DNA from: Pseudovibrio exalbescens
GTDB lineage: Bacteria > Pseudomonadota > Alphaproteobacteria > Rhizobiales > Stappiaceae
Assembly (NCBI RefSeq): GCF_028737195.1
Contig: NZ_JAQZAJ010000001.1
Span: 124,001-188,000, forward strand
DNA length: 64,000 bases
Reading direction: 5' to 3'
A program made the translations under genes and the position numbers. Below the pieces are notes generated by a model that saw nothing but the letters and a program-made list of their open reading frames with translations, had not been told where the DNA came from and did not search any database. This document shows positions 8,581 through 16,986 of this stretch, piece after piece. Within the stretch, counting starts at the first letter, position 1. Every line of letters starts with the position of its first letter.

Positions 8581-8883
8581 TCAGTTGGCTGGTCGGTCAA
8601 CAGTATTGCTTGGTGCGTTTAGCAATGCAGTTGGGCAGCCTTCATGAAGGTGGCGCAGAATAGGGCTGTTCAAAGACATGTCACAGAGGGCCCAAATCTG
8701 CTTCTTGCCAATGCGCAGGCAAGTATGCTCGCCAATCTCAATCCGCTGCCCGCGATTGGTGCAATAGCATTCCGGATAGGAGTAGCCCTCTTTGGCAGGC
8801 GGCGGGCGGAAGATTTCTGCCGTCGCCGGGGCAGTGGACGCAATGAGGCACATGATGATGAGATGTCTCAGTTTCATCCGCAT
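8581..8883 (-). CDS. small cysteine-rich secreted protein
   Basis: A 100-residue protein with a clear Sec signal peptide (MRMKLRHLIIMCLIASTAPATA, cleavage near residue 22). The short mature domain has five cysteines (39, 41, 55, 67 and 83) in the context YPECYCTNRG ... CLRIG ... ALCDMSLNSP. Similar small periplasmic proteins with a PxCxCTNRG motif are, from memory, common in alphaproteobacteria and uncharacterised. Disulfide bonding in the periplasm is likely; the odd number of cysteines leaves one free. No functional claim is made. Confidence 0.65.
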   Translation of the reverse strand: MRMKLRHLIIMCLIASTAPATAEIFRPPPAKEGYSYPECYCTNRGQRIEIGEHTCLRIGKKQIWALCDMSLNSPILRHLHEGCPTALLNAPSNTVDRPAN

Positions 8884-9008
8884 AGCTTAGCGCAGATTGC
8901 CCATGAAAGCCTACTTCACGATTTATGGAGTGTGATAACGGGTAAGGAATTAGGGGGCCCGTAGGTGGATAATGCCTCCAGAGGGTGTCAAAACGCATGG
9001 AAAAAGTG

Positions 9009-9024
9009 TGGTATTATAATACCA
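9009..9024. promoter_or_regulatory. 16-bp perfect palindrome (operator candidate)
   Basis: TGGTATTATAATACCA is a perfect palindrome in the gap between the secreted-protein gene and rplM, 58 bp upstream of the rplM -35 element. Its form resembles GntR-family operators (TGGTAT half sites), but no GntR gene is present in the window. It may equally serve the divergent small secreted-protein gene. Confidence 0.4.
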
Positions 9025-9081
9025 TTTTTATAAGATGCTGATTTTAAATGGTTTTCGTTTGGGTACTGTTGAAATTTGTGC

Positions 9082-9110
9082 TTGACGCTCTGTCCGTTTG
9101 CGCGTATCAC
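9082..9110 (+). promoter_or_regulatory. rplM-rpsI promoter
   Basis: TTGACG (9082-9087) and TATCAC (9105-9110) are separated by exactly 17 bp, a good sigma-70-type promoter for alphaproteobacteria. It lies 80 bp upstream of the rplM start. Confidence 0.6.
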
Positions 9111-9190
9111 CCCATCCCGAAGAGGCACTCTGCTCTCGGGCGTTTCCAGTGCCTTGCCTGAATTTCAACTGTCCAACACGGTACAGAATA

Positions 9191-9655
9191 ATGAAGACTC
9201 ACTCTACCAAGGTGGCAGAGGTCGAGAAAAAGTGGATCTTGATCGACGCTGAAGGTGTTGTCGTTGGCCGTCTCGCGGCTTTCGTAGCAAACCGTCTGCG
9301 CGGCAAGCACAAGCCGACCTTCACACCACACATCGACGATGGCGACAACGTCATCATCGTGAACGCTGACAAGGTCGTCCTGACCGGCAAGAAGTACGAG
9401 AACAAGAAGTACTACTGGCACACAGGTCATCCAGGCGGCATCAAAGAGCGTACCGCTCGCGCAATCATCGAAGGTCGTTTCCCAGAACGCGTTCTGGAAA
9501 AGGCTGTTCAGCGCATGATGCCAGGTGGCCCACTCAGCAACAAGCAGCTGAAGAACCTGCGTGTATACGCTGGTAGTGAACATCCGCATGAAGCTCAGCA
9601 GCCTGAAACGGTTGACGTTAAGAGCATGAATGCCAAGAACGCAAAGAGGGCTTAA
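9191..9655 (+). CDS. rplM: 50S ribosomal protein L13
   Basis: A 154-residue L13, one of the early-assembling proteins of the large subunit. It is recognised by [28 protein letters not shown], the [20 protein letters not shown] stretch and [18 protein letters not shown]. The frame is open from 9098, but the ATG at 9191 gives the standard N-terminus [15 protein letters not shown]. It forms the universal operon with rpsI, which starts 3 nt after its stop. Confidence 0.97.
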   Translation: MKTHSTKVAEVEKKWILIDAEGVVVGRLAAFVANRLRGKHKPTFTPHIDDGDNVIIVNADKVVLTGKKYENKKYYWHTGHPGGIKERTARAIIEGRFPERVLEKAVQRMMPGGPLSNKQLKNLRVYAGSEHPHEAQQPETVDVKSMNAKNAKRA

Positions 9656-9658
9656 TTT

Positions 9659-10135
9659 ATGTCTGAGCTGCAGTCCCTAGAGGAACTGGGCGAAGCAATC
9701 GCCCCAACTGAGAACGACGCTCCTGTTCACGTTCAGAAGCTGGACGCTCAGGGCCGTGCCTACGCAACCGGTAAGCGTAAGGACGCAATCGCGCGTGTAT
9801 GGATCAAGCCAGGCACCGGCAAAATCACCGTGAACAAAAAAGAGTTCAACGAATATTTTGCTCGTCCAGTGCTTCAGCTGATCCTGCGTCAGCCAATCAT
9901 GCTGACTGACCGCGATGGCCAGTACGACATCACCGTCACCGTAACCGGTGGTGGTCTGTCCGGTCAGGCTGGTGCTGTTCGTCACGGCATCTCCAAGGCT
10001 CTGACCCACTACGAGCCAGAGCTGCGCAGCATCCTGAAGAAGGAAGGCTTCCTCACACGCGATAGCCGCGTTGTTGAGCGTAAGAAGTACGGCCGTGCAA
10101 AGGCACGTCGTTCCTTCCAGTTCTCCAAGCGTTAA
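9659..10135 (+). CDS. rpsI: 30S ribosomal protein S9
   Basis: A 158-residue S9 with the alphaproteobacterial N-terminal extension of about 35 residues before the core begins at [17 protein letters not shown]. The core ends in the basic tail [17 protein letters not shown], which reaches toward the P-site tRNA. It is co-transcribed with rplM and followed by a strong terminator. Confidence 0.97.
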   Translation: MSELQSLEELGEAIAPTENDAPVHVQKLDAQGRAYATGKRKDAIARVWIKPGTGKITVNKKEFNEYFARPVLQLILRQPIMLTDRDGQYDITVTVTGGGLSGQAGAVRHGISKALTHYEPELRSILKKEGFLTRDSRVVERKKYGRAKARRSFQFSKR

Positions 10136-10160
10136 GCTTCAAGAACTCTCGCAGATTTTC

Positions 10161-10190
10161 AAAAGGGCACCTTTCGGGTGCCCTTTTTTG
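10161..10190. terminator. rplM-rpsI terminator
   Basis: GGGCACC (10165-10171), TTTC loop, GGGTGCC, then a run of T to 10189. This is a textbook intrinsic terminator for rpsI. A-rich sequence on the left may also let it act for the convergent hydrolase gene. Confidence 0.9.
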
Positions 10191-10205
10191 TTGGTGCTCT
10201 CAAGA

Positions 10206-11168
10206 TCAGTTTGAGAGAGCAGCATTCAGCCAGCTTTGTATGTCGGCAATGAGGTTCGGTAGGGCGGACGTGTTGTCATCCCGCTGGAAGTGGTGGCCCA
10301 TGCCCTCATAGGCGAGATAGGTGATGTTGGTAGCGCCTTTGTGGCGGAGTTCAGAGATCATTTCGCCCGTGGCAGCAACATCTACATTTTTGTCTGCTGT
10401 ACCTTGTACGATCAGGGTGGGGGTGCCCACGTCGCCCAGTATTTCCAGCTGATCGGCACTGAGGACCGAGTGCCACCATCTGTATCCATGAAGGCTCATG
10501 GATACCGGAAACGGCTTTCCCTCCAGGACTTGCGCCGCAAACTGGTTGAAGCCTTGTTTGGCCTGCTCATAGGCGTGCTCAGGCATTCCGGAATTTTTCA
10601 TGCTCGCGAGCACATCATCTTTGAAAAAACGTCCGCCACCGTTGAGTGCTACGCTTGCGGACACATAGTCTGCTCTTGCAGCAATGATGTTCGCAATGAC
10701 AGCGCCTTCACTTCCCCCCAATAGGACAATGTTCTCATAGGTAGCTCTTTCCGCGAGTTGATCGAGCACTTTTAGGTAGTCGGAAGTCCGCTGAGCGAGG
10801 CTATCATTCTGCAAATAGGCAGCGGGGCAGTCCTCCCTCTCGCCACTGCGATCCCATGGAAGGTGCGATGTAATGCCATATTTCTCAATGGTCAGAACAT
10901 CTGCACCGGGTAGAACCTCTGAGAACTTTTGATTGATCAGGGTGTTGTGCGCGACGCTGTTGCAGTCAGAGCCTTGTATCAAAACAAGTAGGTCAGCCTT
11001 GGCTTCCTTCTGGCTGCGTTCCAGATACATCGTGATCTGTGAGCCATCTTCTCGCTTCAGATCCAATTCAGTGGCCGCGGTTGCTGAGACGGTAAACAGT
11101 GCCGCGGTTGCTGAGACGGTAAACAGTGCCGCGAAGGCGGAGGCCGCAGCGTGCCAATGGCGTTTCAT
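10206..11168 (-). CDS. secreted alpha/beta hydrolase
   Basis: A 320-residue protein with a signal peptide and an alpha/beta-hydrolase fold. The nucleophile elbow is GGSEGA with Ser153, the acid is probably in GTADKNVD and the His in GMGHHFQ. It is likely an esterase or peptidase-like enzyme of unknown substrate in the periplasm. The signal region contains a 9-residue direct duplication (LFTVSATAA twice) from a 27-bp tandem DNA repeat. Two cysteines (69 and 113) in the mature part could form a disulfide. The Shine-Dalgarno is weak. Confidence 0.8.
   Translation of the reverse strand: MKRHWHAAASAFAALFTVSATAALFTVSATAATELDLKREDGSQITMYLERSQKEAKADLLVLIQGSDCNSVAHNTLINQKFSEVLPGADVLTIEKYGITSHLPWDRSGEREDCPAAYLQNDSLAQRTSDYLKVLDQLAERATYENIVLLGGSEGAVIANIIAARADYVSASVALNGGGRFFKDDVLASMKNSGMPEHAYEQAKQGFNQFAAQVLEGKPFPVSMSLHGYRWWHSVLSADQLEILGDVGTPTLIVQGTADKNVDVAATGEMISELRHKGATNITYLAYEGMGHHFQRDDNTSALPNLIADIQSWLNAALSN
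11074..11127. repeat. 27-bp tandem duplication inside a signal peptide
   Basis: Two identical 27-bp units, 11074-11100 and 11101-11127, begin GCCGCGGTTGC and are followed by six bases of a third copy. They code in frame for a duplicated 9-residue hydrophobic segment in the hydrolase signal peptide. This is probably a recent slipped-strand duplication. Confidence 0.9.
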
Positions 11169-11377
11169 GGGAACTCACTATGTTGCGATGACGTTTTACG
11201 GAAGTGATTCAAATCGAAATGTAGCTAGAAGTTGTGCTCGGAATGAGGTCAGTGTTTTGGTGGGTATTACATGCACTAAAACAGAGGAAATATTGCGGTC
11301 TTCATTCTGTCCATCGGGTTTCACTCCAATAATCGGGAGTATTTTGTTGCTCCGAAAGCTGGCAATACTGATAGGGT

Positions 11378-12253
11378 ATGAGGTTGTATAGCGCGGAGAG
11401 CATATTGCGTCGGTTTTTATCCGCTTTGGTTTGGGCTGTTGCGTCTCAAGGGCACTCCCGCCGTCTGGTGGAGTACTGCTTGAAGCTTGACCCGGAGAAC
11501 ACGGCCGCGCTCAGGCAGCTTTATCTTATGGTTCATCCTGAATCCCATCTTGTGTCCAAGTTTGAGAGCGGTCTTTTACTAGGCCTGGAGAGTGAGCGCT
11601 TCGCAGCTCTTGCCGAGAGGCATCACGGGGAGACACGAGCTGAGATTTTTCAGGATCTCGTCTATTTTGCGCACTGCCCTGAGTCCATGCAACGTCCGGG
11701 ATACTTCGTTGAAGTTGGGTTAGGCGATGGCGTGAATTCCTCCAATACCTACTTTATGGAGCATACGTTGGGATGGCGTGGTTTGCTGATTGAACCCAAT
11801 CCAACTGTGACGGAGGCAATTCGTAGTCGCCGCATTGCGCCACTTGATCCGCGTGCCGCATGGCACACAGACGATGAAGTGATGGAGTTTCTTGCTGTGG
11901 AAGGGGTTCAGCTATCTACCTTACTGCCCTTTGCGGAAGATGATCATCACACGCGTACTGGAAAGATCATGGAGGTTCAAACGGTTCGTTTGGAAACGGT
12001 CTTGAAAGAAAACAATGCGCCTGATGCAATAGATTTCTTGAGCGTCGACACCGAGGGAAGCGAGATCCACGTTCTGGAAGGCATTGATTTTGCTCGCCGA
12101 GAATTTGAGTTCATATGCGTTGAGCATAACTACGTCCCGGAAAAGCGGGAGGCCGTCGCACGCTTCTTGAACGAGCGCGGCTACAATCCCGTATGGCCGC
12201 ATCTGTCCAAATTCGATGCATGGTTCATCAATCGAAAACTGCAGAAAAATTGA
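11378..12253 (+). CDS. FkbM family methyltransferase
   Basis: A 291-residue protein. The SAM-binding loop is YFVEVGLGDGVNSSNT at about 109-124, followed by GWRGLLIEPNP at 132-142 and DFLSVDTEGSEIHVLEGIDF near 218-237, which together define the FkbM fold. These enzymes often O-methylate sugars or lipopolysaccharide components. The first 100 residues precede the catalytic domain and include a TPR-like LDPENTAALRQLYL stretch. The gene is isolated, so its target cannot be inferred from neighbours. Confidence 0.85.
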   Translation: MRLYSAESILRRFLSALVWAVASQGHSRRLVEYCLKLDPENTAALRQLYLMVHPESHLVSKFESGLLLGLESERFAALAERHHGETRAEIFQDLVYFAHCPESMQRPGYFVEVGLGDGVNSSNTYFMEHTLGWRGLLIEPNPTVTEAIRSRRIAPLDPRAAWHTDDEVMEFLAVEGVQLSTLLPFAEDDHHTRTGKIMEVQTVRLETVLKENNAPDAIDFLSVDTEGSEIHVLEGIDFARREFEFICVEHNYVPEKREAVARFLNERGYNPVWPHLSKFDAWFINRKLQKN

Positions 12254-12256
12254 GTG

Positions 12257-12790
12257 TCAGGAGCGGGAGATGGCGTTGGTCTTTTTCGCCGTGGTTGGCG
12301 AGTTGTCGTTTTCCGGAGTTCTAAGCCATGACTTGTAAACCGGGTGAGCGTTTTGCATCTCGCCGTAAAGCTTCACCATTACATTGAGGAAGGTGAATTT
12401 CGCTCCGTATGTGAGCAGGACGCCCGCGATTGTCATGGTGATCTCGTTTCCGACTGCACCAATGATTGCCATTAGAAAACCAAGGCCTGACAGAAGGGAT
12501 AAAGCTATCGCTTTGCCATTGATCTTTGCAGGGATTGGAACAGCACGCTGATTGAGCCAAATCCGCTCGCCGAAGGTCGCTTTTGCGTGCCAAGTATCCG
12601 TGCGCCTGGGGGGATTGAACAAGCGTGGATTAGCCCACAACCAGAACACAACCGCCAGCAACATGGCTGTCGACCACACCCAGCCGACAGTGGTGTGAAG
12701 CCAGATGGCTGCAACGAGGACCGGAAGTGTAGCTGCGCGAGACCATACGCTCCATCCGCTTGCGTGGCGTTCCCAAGTCCTGTCGTTCAT
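12257..12790 (-). CDS. DUF6653-like membrane protein
   Basis: A 177-residue protein with an N-terminal RHASGWSVWSR motif, two hydrophobic segments around residues 24-60 (ending in ANPRLFNPPRR), and two more at about 105-140. This arrangement matches my memory of the DUF6653 family, whose function is unknown. I chose the ATG at 12790 over a GTG at 12865 because family members begin shortly before the RHA-WSVW motif. Neither start has a strong Shine-Dalgarno. It is downstream of phaC on the same strand, separated by a hairpin. Confidence 0.65.
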   Translation of the reverse strand: MNDRTWERHASGWSVWSRAATLPVLVAAIWLHTTVGWVWSTAMLLAVVFWLWANPRLFNPPRRTDTWHAKATFGERIWLNQRAVPIPAKINGKAIALSLLSGLGFLMAIIGAVGNEITMTIAGVLLTYGAKFTFLNVMVKLYGEMQNAHPVYKSWLRTPENDNSPTTAKKTNAISRS

Positions 12791-12913
12791 GCCGAGTAGT
12801 TTGATTTGCCCGACAGGGAGCTGTTGTTTGCTTTTGTCAAAAGGCTGCTTGGGGGCGCGCAACACCAGAAGAACCTCATCTTTAAACTATGCTCGGCGGG
12901 TGCCGTTGGATGG

Positions 12914-12938
12914 AAGCCCCGCGCATAACGCGGGGCAA
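12914..12938 (-). terminator. hairpin downstream of phaC
   Basis: A perfect 8-bp GC stem, GCCCCGCG (12916-12923) with CGCGGGGC (12929-12936), sits 9 bp past the phaC stop. A U-run is lacking, so termination may be partial, allowing read-through into the DUF6653-like gene. Confidence 0.55.
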
Positions 12939-12944
12939 TTGCCT

Positions 12945-14753
12945 CTAGGCCCTTACCTTAACATAGCTTCCCGGCGCGTCCTCCAAAATTTTGGTACGTC
13001 TTGCGCCCGGTTTGCGGGCTTTCACCAGAGTGTCGTCCTGAGTCTGGATCCACTGCTGCCAGTGGGGCCACCATGAGCCGGGATGTTCATCTGCCGAGTC
13101 GAGCCACGCGTTGATGTCTTCCATAAGGCCTTTGTTGGTCCAGTACTGATACTTGTTCTTAGCGGGTGGGTTCACCACCCCGGCAATGTGGCCGGACCCT
13201 GCGAGTACATATTCGACCGGGCCGCCAAAACAATGAGAGCCTTTAAGGACTGACTTTGCCGGTGCGATGTGATCCTCTCGGGTGGCCAGATTATAGACCG
13301 GAACAGACACGTCTTTCAGGTCAACTTTCACCCCGTCAATCTCCAGTTCGCCCTTTGCGAGATTGTTCGTCAGATAGCAGTTTCTCAGGTAGAATGAGTG
13401 GTTTGCAGCTGGCATGCGGGTGGCGTCGGAGTTCCAGTAGAGCAGATCAAACGGGAAGGGCTCCTTGCCGCGAATGTAGTTATTGATCACGTAGGGCCAG
13501 ATAAGATCGTTGGAGCGAAGCATGTTGAAGGCGGTCGCCATTTTACTTCCGTCCAGATACCCCTGTTTGTTCATGCGATCTTCAAGGACCTTGATCTGAT
13601 CCTCATCCACGAAGACCTTCAGGTCTCCGGCATAAGTAAAGTCAACCTGAGTTGTCAGGAAGGTTGCGCTGGCGATACGTTCTGCCTCACCCTTGTGGGC
13701 CAGATAAGCGAGCGTGACAGCCAGCAAAGTGCCGCCCACGCAGTAGCCGACGGCGTTTACACTGTCTTGCTGGGTGGTCTTCTTGATTGTATCGAGCGCC
13801 ATGAAGATGCCTTCCTTCATGTAGTGCTCGAAGCTCTTTTTCGCCTGACGTTCGTCCGGATTGACCCATGAGATCACGAAGACCGTGTGGCCTTGTTCCA
13901 CCATCCATTTGATGAATGACTTCTCCTCATTCAAATCCAGAATGTAGTACTTGTTGATCCAAGGTGGCACGACAAGGAGAGGGCGCTTGAACACTTGCTC
14001 GGTTACAGGTTCATACTGAATAAGCTGGCACACGTCGTTCTCGGCAATCACCTTGCCGGGGGTGTTTGCGACGTTCTTGCCGATCTCGAAGCTGGTAGGG
14101 TCAGACTGGCGCAGCTTTACTTCGCCGTTGCCTGCCTTGATGTCTTCCGTCAGCAGCTCCATTCCGCGTACCAGATTTTCACCGTTGCAAGACATGGTCT
14201 CACGCAACAGCTCTGGGTTGGTTAGGATGAAGTTGGAGGGCGACATGGCGTTGGTAATCTGGCGGACATAAAATGCAGCCTTGTGGCGGGTGTGATCGTC
14301 AAGGTCCGTCGCGCCATCGACAAGGTGTTCCGCCCATTCTGTTGTCTGAAGATACATCTGTTTGACAAAGTCAAAGAACTGGTTCTCGTCCCATTCTGTG
14401 TCTTTGAAACGCTTGTCTCGAGGGGACGGGGAGATGGCAGGTTGCGATGGTTCCCCGGCCATCCGTTTGAGCGTATTGTTCCAGATCTGCATATAGCCAG
14501 CCCACAATCGTGTCTGGGCCTCAATAGCGCGTGCCGGATCTTTCATCCAGTACTCGCCGACCTCGGCAAGTGTCTTTACTGCCAACCCCAACTCTTCCGG
14601 GGTTTCGTCTCGCACCTGTCCTTTTTCGCGCGGCTCAAGATATGCTGCCAGCGCTTTCCCGCCTTGCTCTGCGATCTTGGTCAGATTGCGCGCAAACTCC
14701 TCGGGGTTATTAAAAATGTATTGCAATAATGGATTGTTCTGCTCGTTGGACAT
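12945..14753 (-). CDS. phaC: class I poly(3-hydroxyalkanoate) synthase
   Basis: A 602-residue PhaC that polymerises (R)-3-hydroxyacyl-CoA into storage polyester at the granule surface. The lipase-like box [10 protein letters not shown] carries the catalytic Cys338. The PhaC N-domain (residues about 75-250) and the C-terminal [20 protein letters not shown] with the catalytic His are both present. Length is normal for class I. No phasin, phaB or phaE neighbour is seen here; the thiolase at 1593 is the only candidate pathway partner in the window. Confidence 0.96.
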   Translation of the reverse strand: MSNEQNNPLLQYIFNNPEEFARNLTKIAEQGGKALAAYLEPREKGQVRDETPEELGLAVKTLAEVGEYWMKDPARAIEAQTRLWAGYMQIWNNTLKRMAGEPSQPAISPSPRDKRFKDTEWDENQFFDFVKQMYLQTTEWAEHLVDGATDLDDHTRHKAAFYVRQITNAMSPSNFILTNPELLRETMSCNGENLVRGMELLTEDIKAGNGEVKLRQSDPTSFEIGKNVANTPGKVIAENDVCQLIQYEPVTEQVFKRPLLVVPPWINKYYILDLNEEKSFIKWMVEQGHTVFVISWVNPDERQAKKSFEHYMKEGIFMALDTIKKTTQQDSVNAVGYCVGGTLLAVTLAYLAHKGEAERIASATFLTTQVDFTYAGDLKVFVDEDQIKVLEDRMNKQGYLDGSKMATAFNMLRSNDLIWPYVINNYIRGKEPFPFDLLYWNSDATRMPAANHSFYLRNCYLTNNLAKGELEIDGVKVDLKDVSVPVYNLATREDHIAPAKSVLKGSHCFGGPVEYVLAGSGHIAGVVNPPAKNKYQYWTNKGLMEDINAWLDSADEHPGSWWPHWQQWIQTQDDTLVKARKPGARRTKILEDAPGSYVKVRA

Positions 14754-15217
14754 CTGCTTCGATTTTCCCCATAGCCAACTGCCTCACGTAAATGCGGGTG
14801 CTATTCCTCCCTTGCCGCGCAGGAATGAGAACGCGCGCACTGTCGGTATTCCGAAACTGAGTGATCTTCTTCTTTTTATAATGCCAAATTATAGGGGCTT
14901 TGACGCAAAGATGCGATTTGCTTTTAGTTGAATGTTCCGGAGCGTCGATGGGAATGGGTGCGCAGTAGACACATGGTTTACAGGCAAATGGACTTCATTT
15001 CTCGTCTGTTAGGTATATTTATCGATTATAAATATTTGATGCGTATTTTATGTAATTGGTTGCTTTGAGACGTTTGCACTTCCCATCAGTCTAGGGTAAG
15101 AGCATGACGTCTGTTTGAAGGGTTGCAGAAGTTAATAGGCATCACCTTTCAGTGTAAAATCAAAAACAAGTTTGGTCTGCGGGGAGACCACGTGGTCCTC
15201 AAAGGTAAAAAAACGCA
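14754..15217. other. 464-bp intergenic region upstream of phaC and a lipoprotein gene
   Basis: The gap is AT-rich around 15015-15055 and holds the divergent control regions of phaC and the small lipoprotein gene. The only clear structure is a perfect 12-bp palindrome, GACCACGTGGTC at 15186-15197, just before the lipoprotein Shine-Dalgarno AAAGG. No RNA gene or convincing ORF was seen. Confidence 0.5.
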
Positions 15218-15517
15218 ATGAAACGTGTGTGCAAACTCCTGCCAGTAATTGGCCTCCTCAGCTTGCTGGGCGCTTGTGCGTTTGGCGAGTCCATGACTGT
15301 TTATGAAGCGTTGGAGCCAACAGCTGCACAACGAGCTTCCGTGTTATCCGACGAGCAGCGCGCAACGCTGATGTCCCAAGAGCAGCGTTTGGCCACTGAA
15401 AGCCAGCTCCTTGCGATTTCTGCAGAGAACAAGCGCCGCGCTCAAGAAGCACAAACACCTACCTCCGATATTGAAGAGCTGAAGGCGATTGCATCCCAAG
15501 GAAGCGAAGCCCAGTAG
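15218..15517 (+). CDS. small lipoprotein with a coiled-coil-like mature part
   Basis: A 99-residue protein. The N-terminus ends in a lipobox, LLGAC, with Cys20 as the lipidated residue. The mature region is Gln/Ala/Glu-rich and likely helical (LSDEQRATLMSQEQRLATESQ...). It is probably anchored to a membrane facing the periplasm. Family not recognised. A 12-bp hairpin follows about 50 bp after the stop. Confidence 0.7.
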   Translation: MKRVCKLLPVIGLLSLLGACAFGESMTVYEALEPTAAQRASVLSDEQRATLMSQEQRLATESQLLAISAENKRRAQEAQTPTSDIEELKAIASQGSEAQ

Positions 15518-15566
15518 GGGATGGTTTAGTTCACCTGCTAAGAACTAGCCTTTTGTCTTATGTTCT

Positions 15567-15596
15567 GCAAACGCCCGCCTTTGTGCGGGCGTTTGC
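15567..15596 (+). terminator. hairpin after the lipoprotein gene
   Basis: A perfect 12-bp stem, GCAAACGCCCGC (15567-15578) paired with 15585-15596, with a 6-nt loop. There is no long U-run, but the stem is strong and lies just past the gene. Confidence 0.65.
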
Positions 15597-15747
15597 GTGC
15601 TGATATATTGAAAAAATGCTGCTGGAAGAACGCTAAAAGCCATGCAAATCTTCCGTACACCTGCTACATACCTGCCCATCAGCTCAATGATTCAAGCGAT
15701 GATTTGCCAGTCGCAAGGAAACAGATACAGAAAGTGAGGCTCTTGGC

Positions 15748-16950
15748 ATGGACGACTTTCACAAGACTCGCAGGCTTCCGCCCTATGTCTTTGAACAGGT
15801 CAATCGTCTGAAAGCCAAGGCGCGAGCGGGTGGCGCTGACATCATCGATATGGGTATGGGCAACCCCGACCTGCCTACTCCAAAGCACATTGTCGAAAAA
15901 CTGACCGAGACGGTTCAAAACCCGCGCACGCATCGTTACTCCGCGTCCAAAGGCATCCCTGGTCTTCGCCGTGCACAAGCTGCCTATTACGGCCGCCGTT
16001 TTGGAGTAAAGCTGGACCCAGAAACACAGGTCGTCGCGACCCTGGGGTCCAAGGAAGGTTTTGCTAACATGGCACAGGCCATCACCGCACCGGGTGATGT
16101 CGTGCTCGTTCCAAACCCAAGCTATCCCATTCACGCCTTTGGTTTTTTGATGGCAGGAGGCGCGTTGCGCTCCATTCCCGCTGAACCGGGCCCAGAGGTT
16201 TTTGAGGCGCTTGAGCGCGCAGTCATTCACTCCATTCCCAAGCCCATAGCTGTGGTGTTGTGTTATCCGGCCAACCCGACCGCTTACTGCGCGGATTTGG
16301 AATTCTACCGAGATGTGGTTGCTTTCGCTCGGAAACACGAAATCTTTGTTCTTTCCGACCTTGCCTATTCAGAGATCTACTTCGGAGACACCCCGCCGCC
16401 ATCAATTCTGCAAGTGCCGGGTGCAATGGATGTGGCCGTCGAGTTCACATCCTTGTCGAAGACGTTCTCCATGCCTGGATGGCGCATGGGTTTTGCCGTC
16501 GGCAACGAACGACTTATTGGTGCTTTGGCCCGCGTTAAGTCCTACCTCGATTATGGAGCGTTCACGCCTATTCAGGTTGCAGCCTCTGCTGCACTGAATG
16601 GTCCTGAAGACTGCATCGTCGAAATGCGGGAGACTTATCGCAAGCGCCGCGATGTATTGGTTGATGCCTTTGCACGTGCTGGCTGGGCCATACCTGCGCC
16701 GGAAGCGAGCATGTTTGCTTGGGCTCCCATTCCTGAGCAGTTCCAAAAGTTTGGCTCGCTTGAGTTTTCCAAGCTGCTCATTGAGAAAGCCGACCTTGCG
16801 GTTGCGCCGGGTATTGGCTTTGGTGAGCATGGCGAGGGTTTTGTGCGTATTGGTCTTGTCGAGAACGAGCAGCGCATCCGGCAAGCTGCAAGAAACTTGC
16901 GCCGCTTCTTTGAAACATCTTCTATCGGCCATAACAGCGGTACCGAATAA
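15748..16950 (+). CDS. class I/II PLP aminotransferase (LL-DAP aminotransferase/AlaC-like)
   Basis: A 400-residue fold-type I aminotransferase. GMGNPDLPTP near residue 35, YPANPT near 170 and the PLP lysine K238 in SLSKTFSMPGWRMG are clear. Enzymes of this subgroup are annotated as LL-diaminopimelate or alanine aminotransferases; the substrate cannot be decided here. It precedes hom by 36 bp, an order common in Hyphomicrobiales. The protein ends in the tail SIGHNSGTE, beyond the usual fold. Confidence 0.9.
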   Translation: MDDFHKTRRLPPYVFEQVNRLKAKARAGGADIIDMGMGNPDLPTPKHIVEKLTETVQNPRTHRYSASKGIPGLRRAQAAYYGRRFGVKLDPETQVVATLGSKEGFANMAQAITAPGDVVLVPNPSYPIHAFGFLMAGGALRSIPAEPGPEVFEALERAVIHSIPKPIAVVLCYPANPTAYCADLEFYRDVVAFARKHEIFVLSDLAYSEIYFGDTPPPSILQVPGAMDVAVEFTSLSKTFSMPGWRMGFAVGNERLIGALARVKSYLDYGAFTPIQVAASAALNGPEDCIVEMRETYRKRRDVLVDAFARAGWAIPAPEASMFAWAPIPEQFQKFGSLEFSKLLIEKADLAVAPGIGFGEHGEGFVRIGLVENEQRIRQAARNLRRFFETSSIGHNSGTE

Positions 16951-16986
16951 GATACTAGAAAAACGCTAAGGATAGAGGCTTAGACA

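Noticed and set aside
13735-13760. Cys instead of Ser in the PhaC lipase box as a defect
   Set aside because: Cys is the normal nucleophile in PHA synthases.
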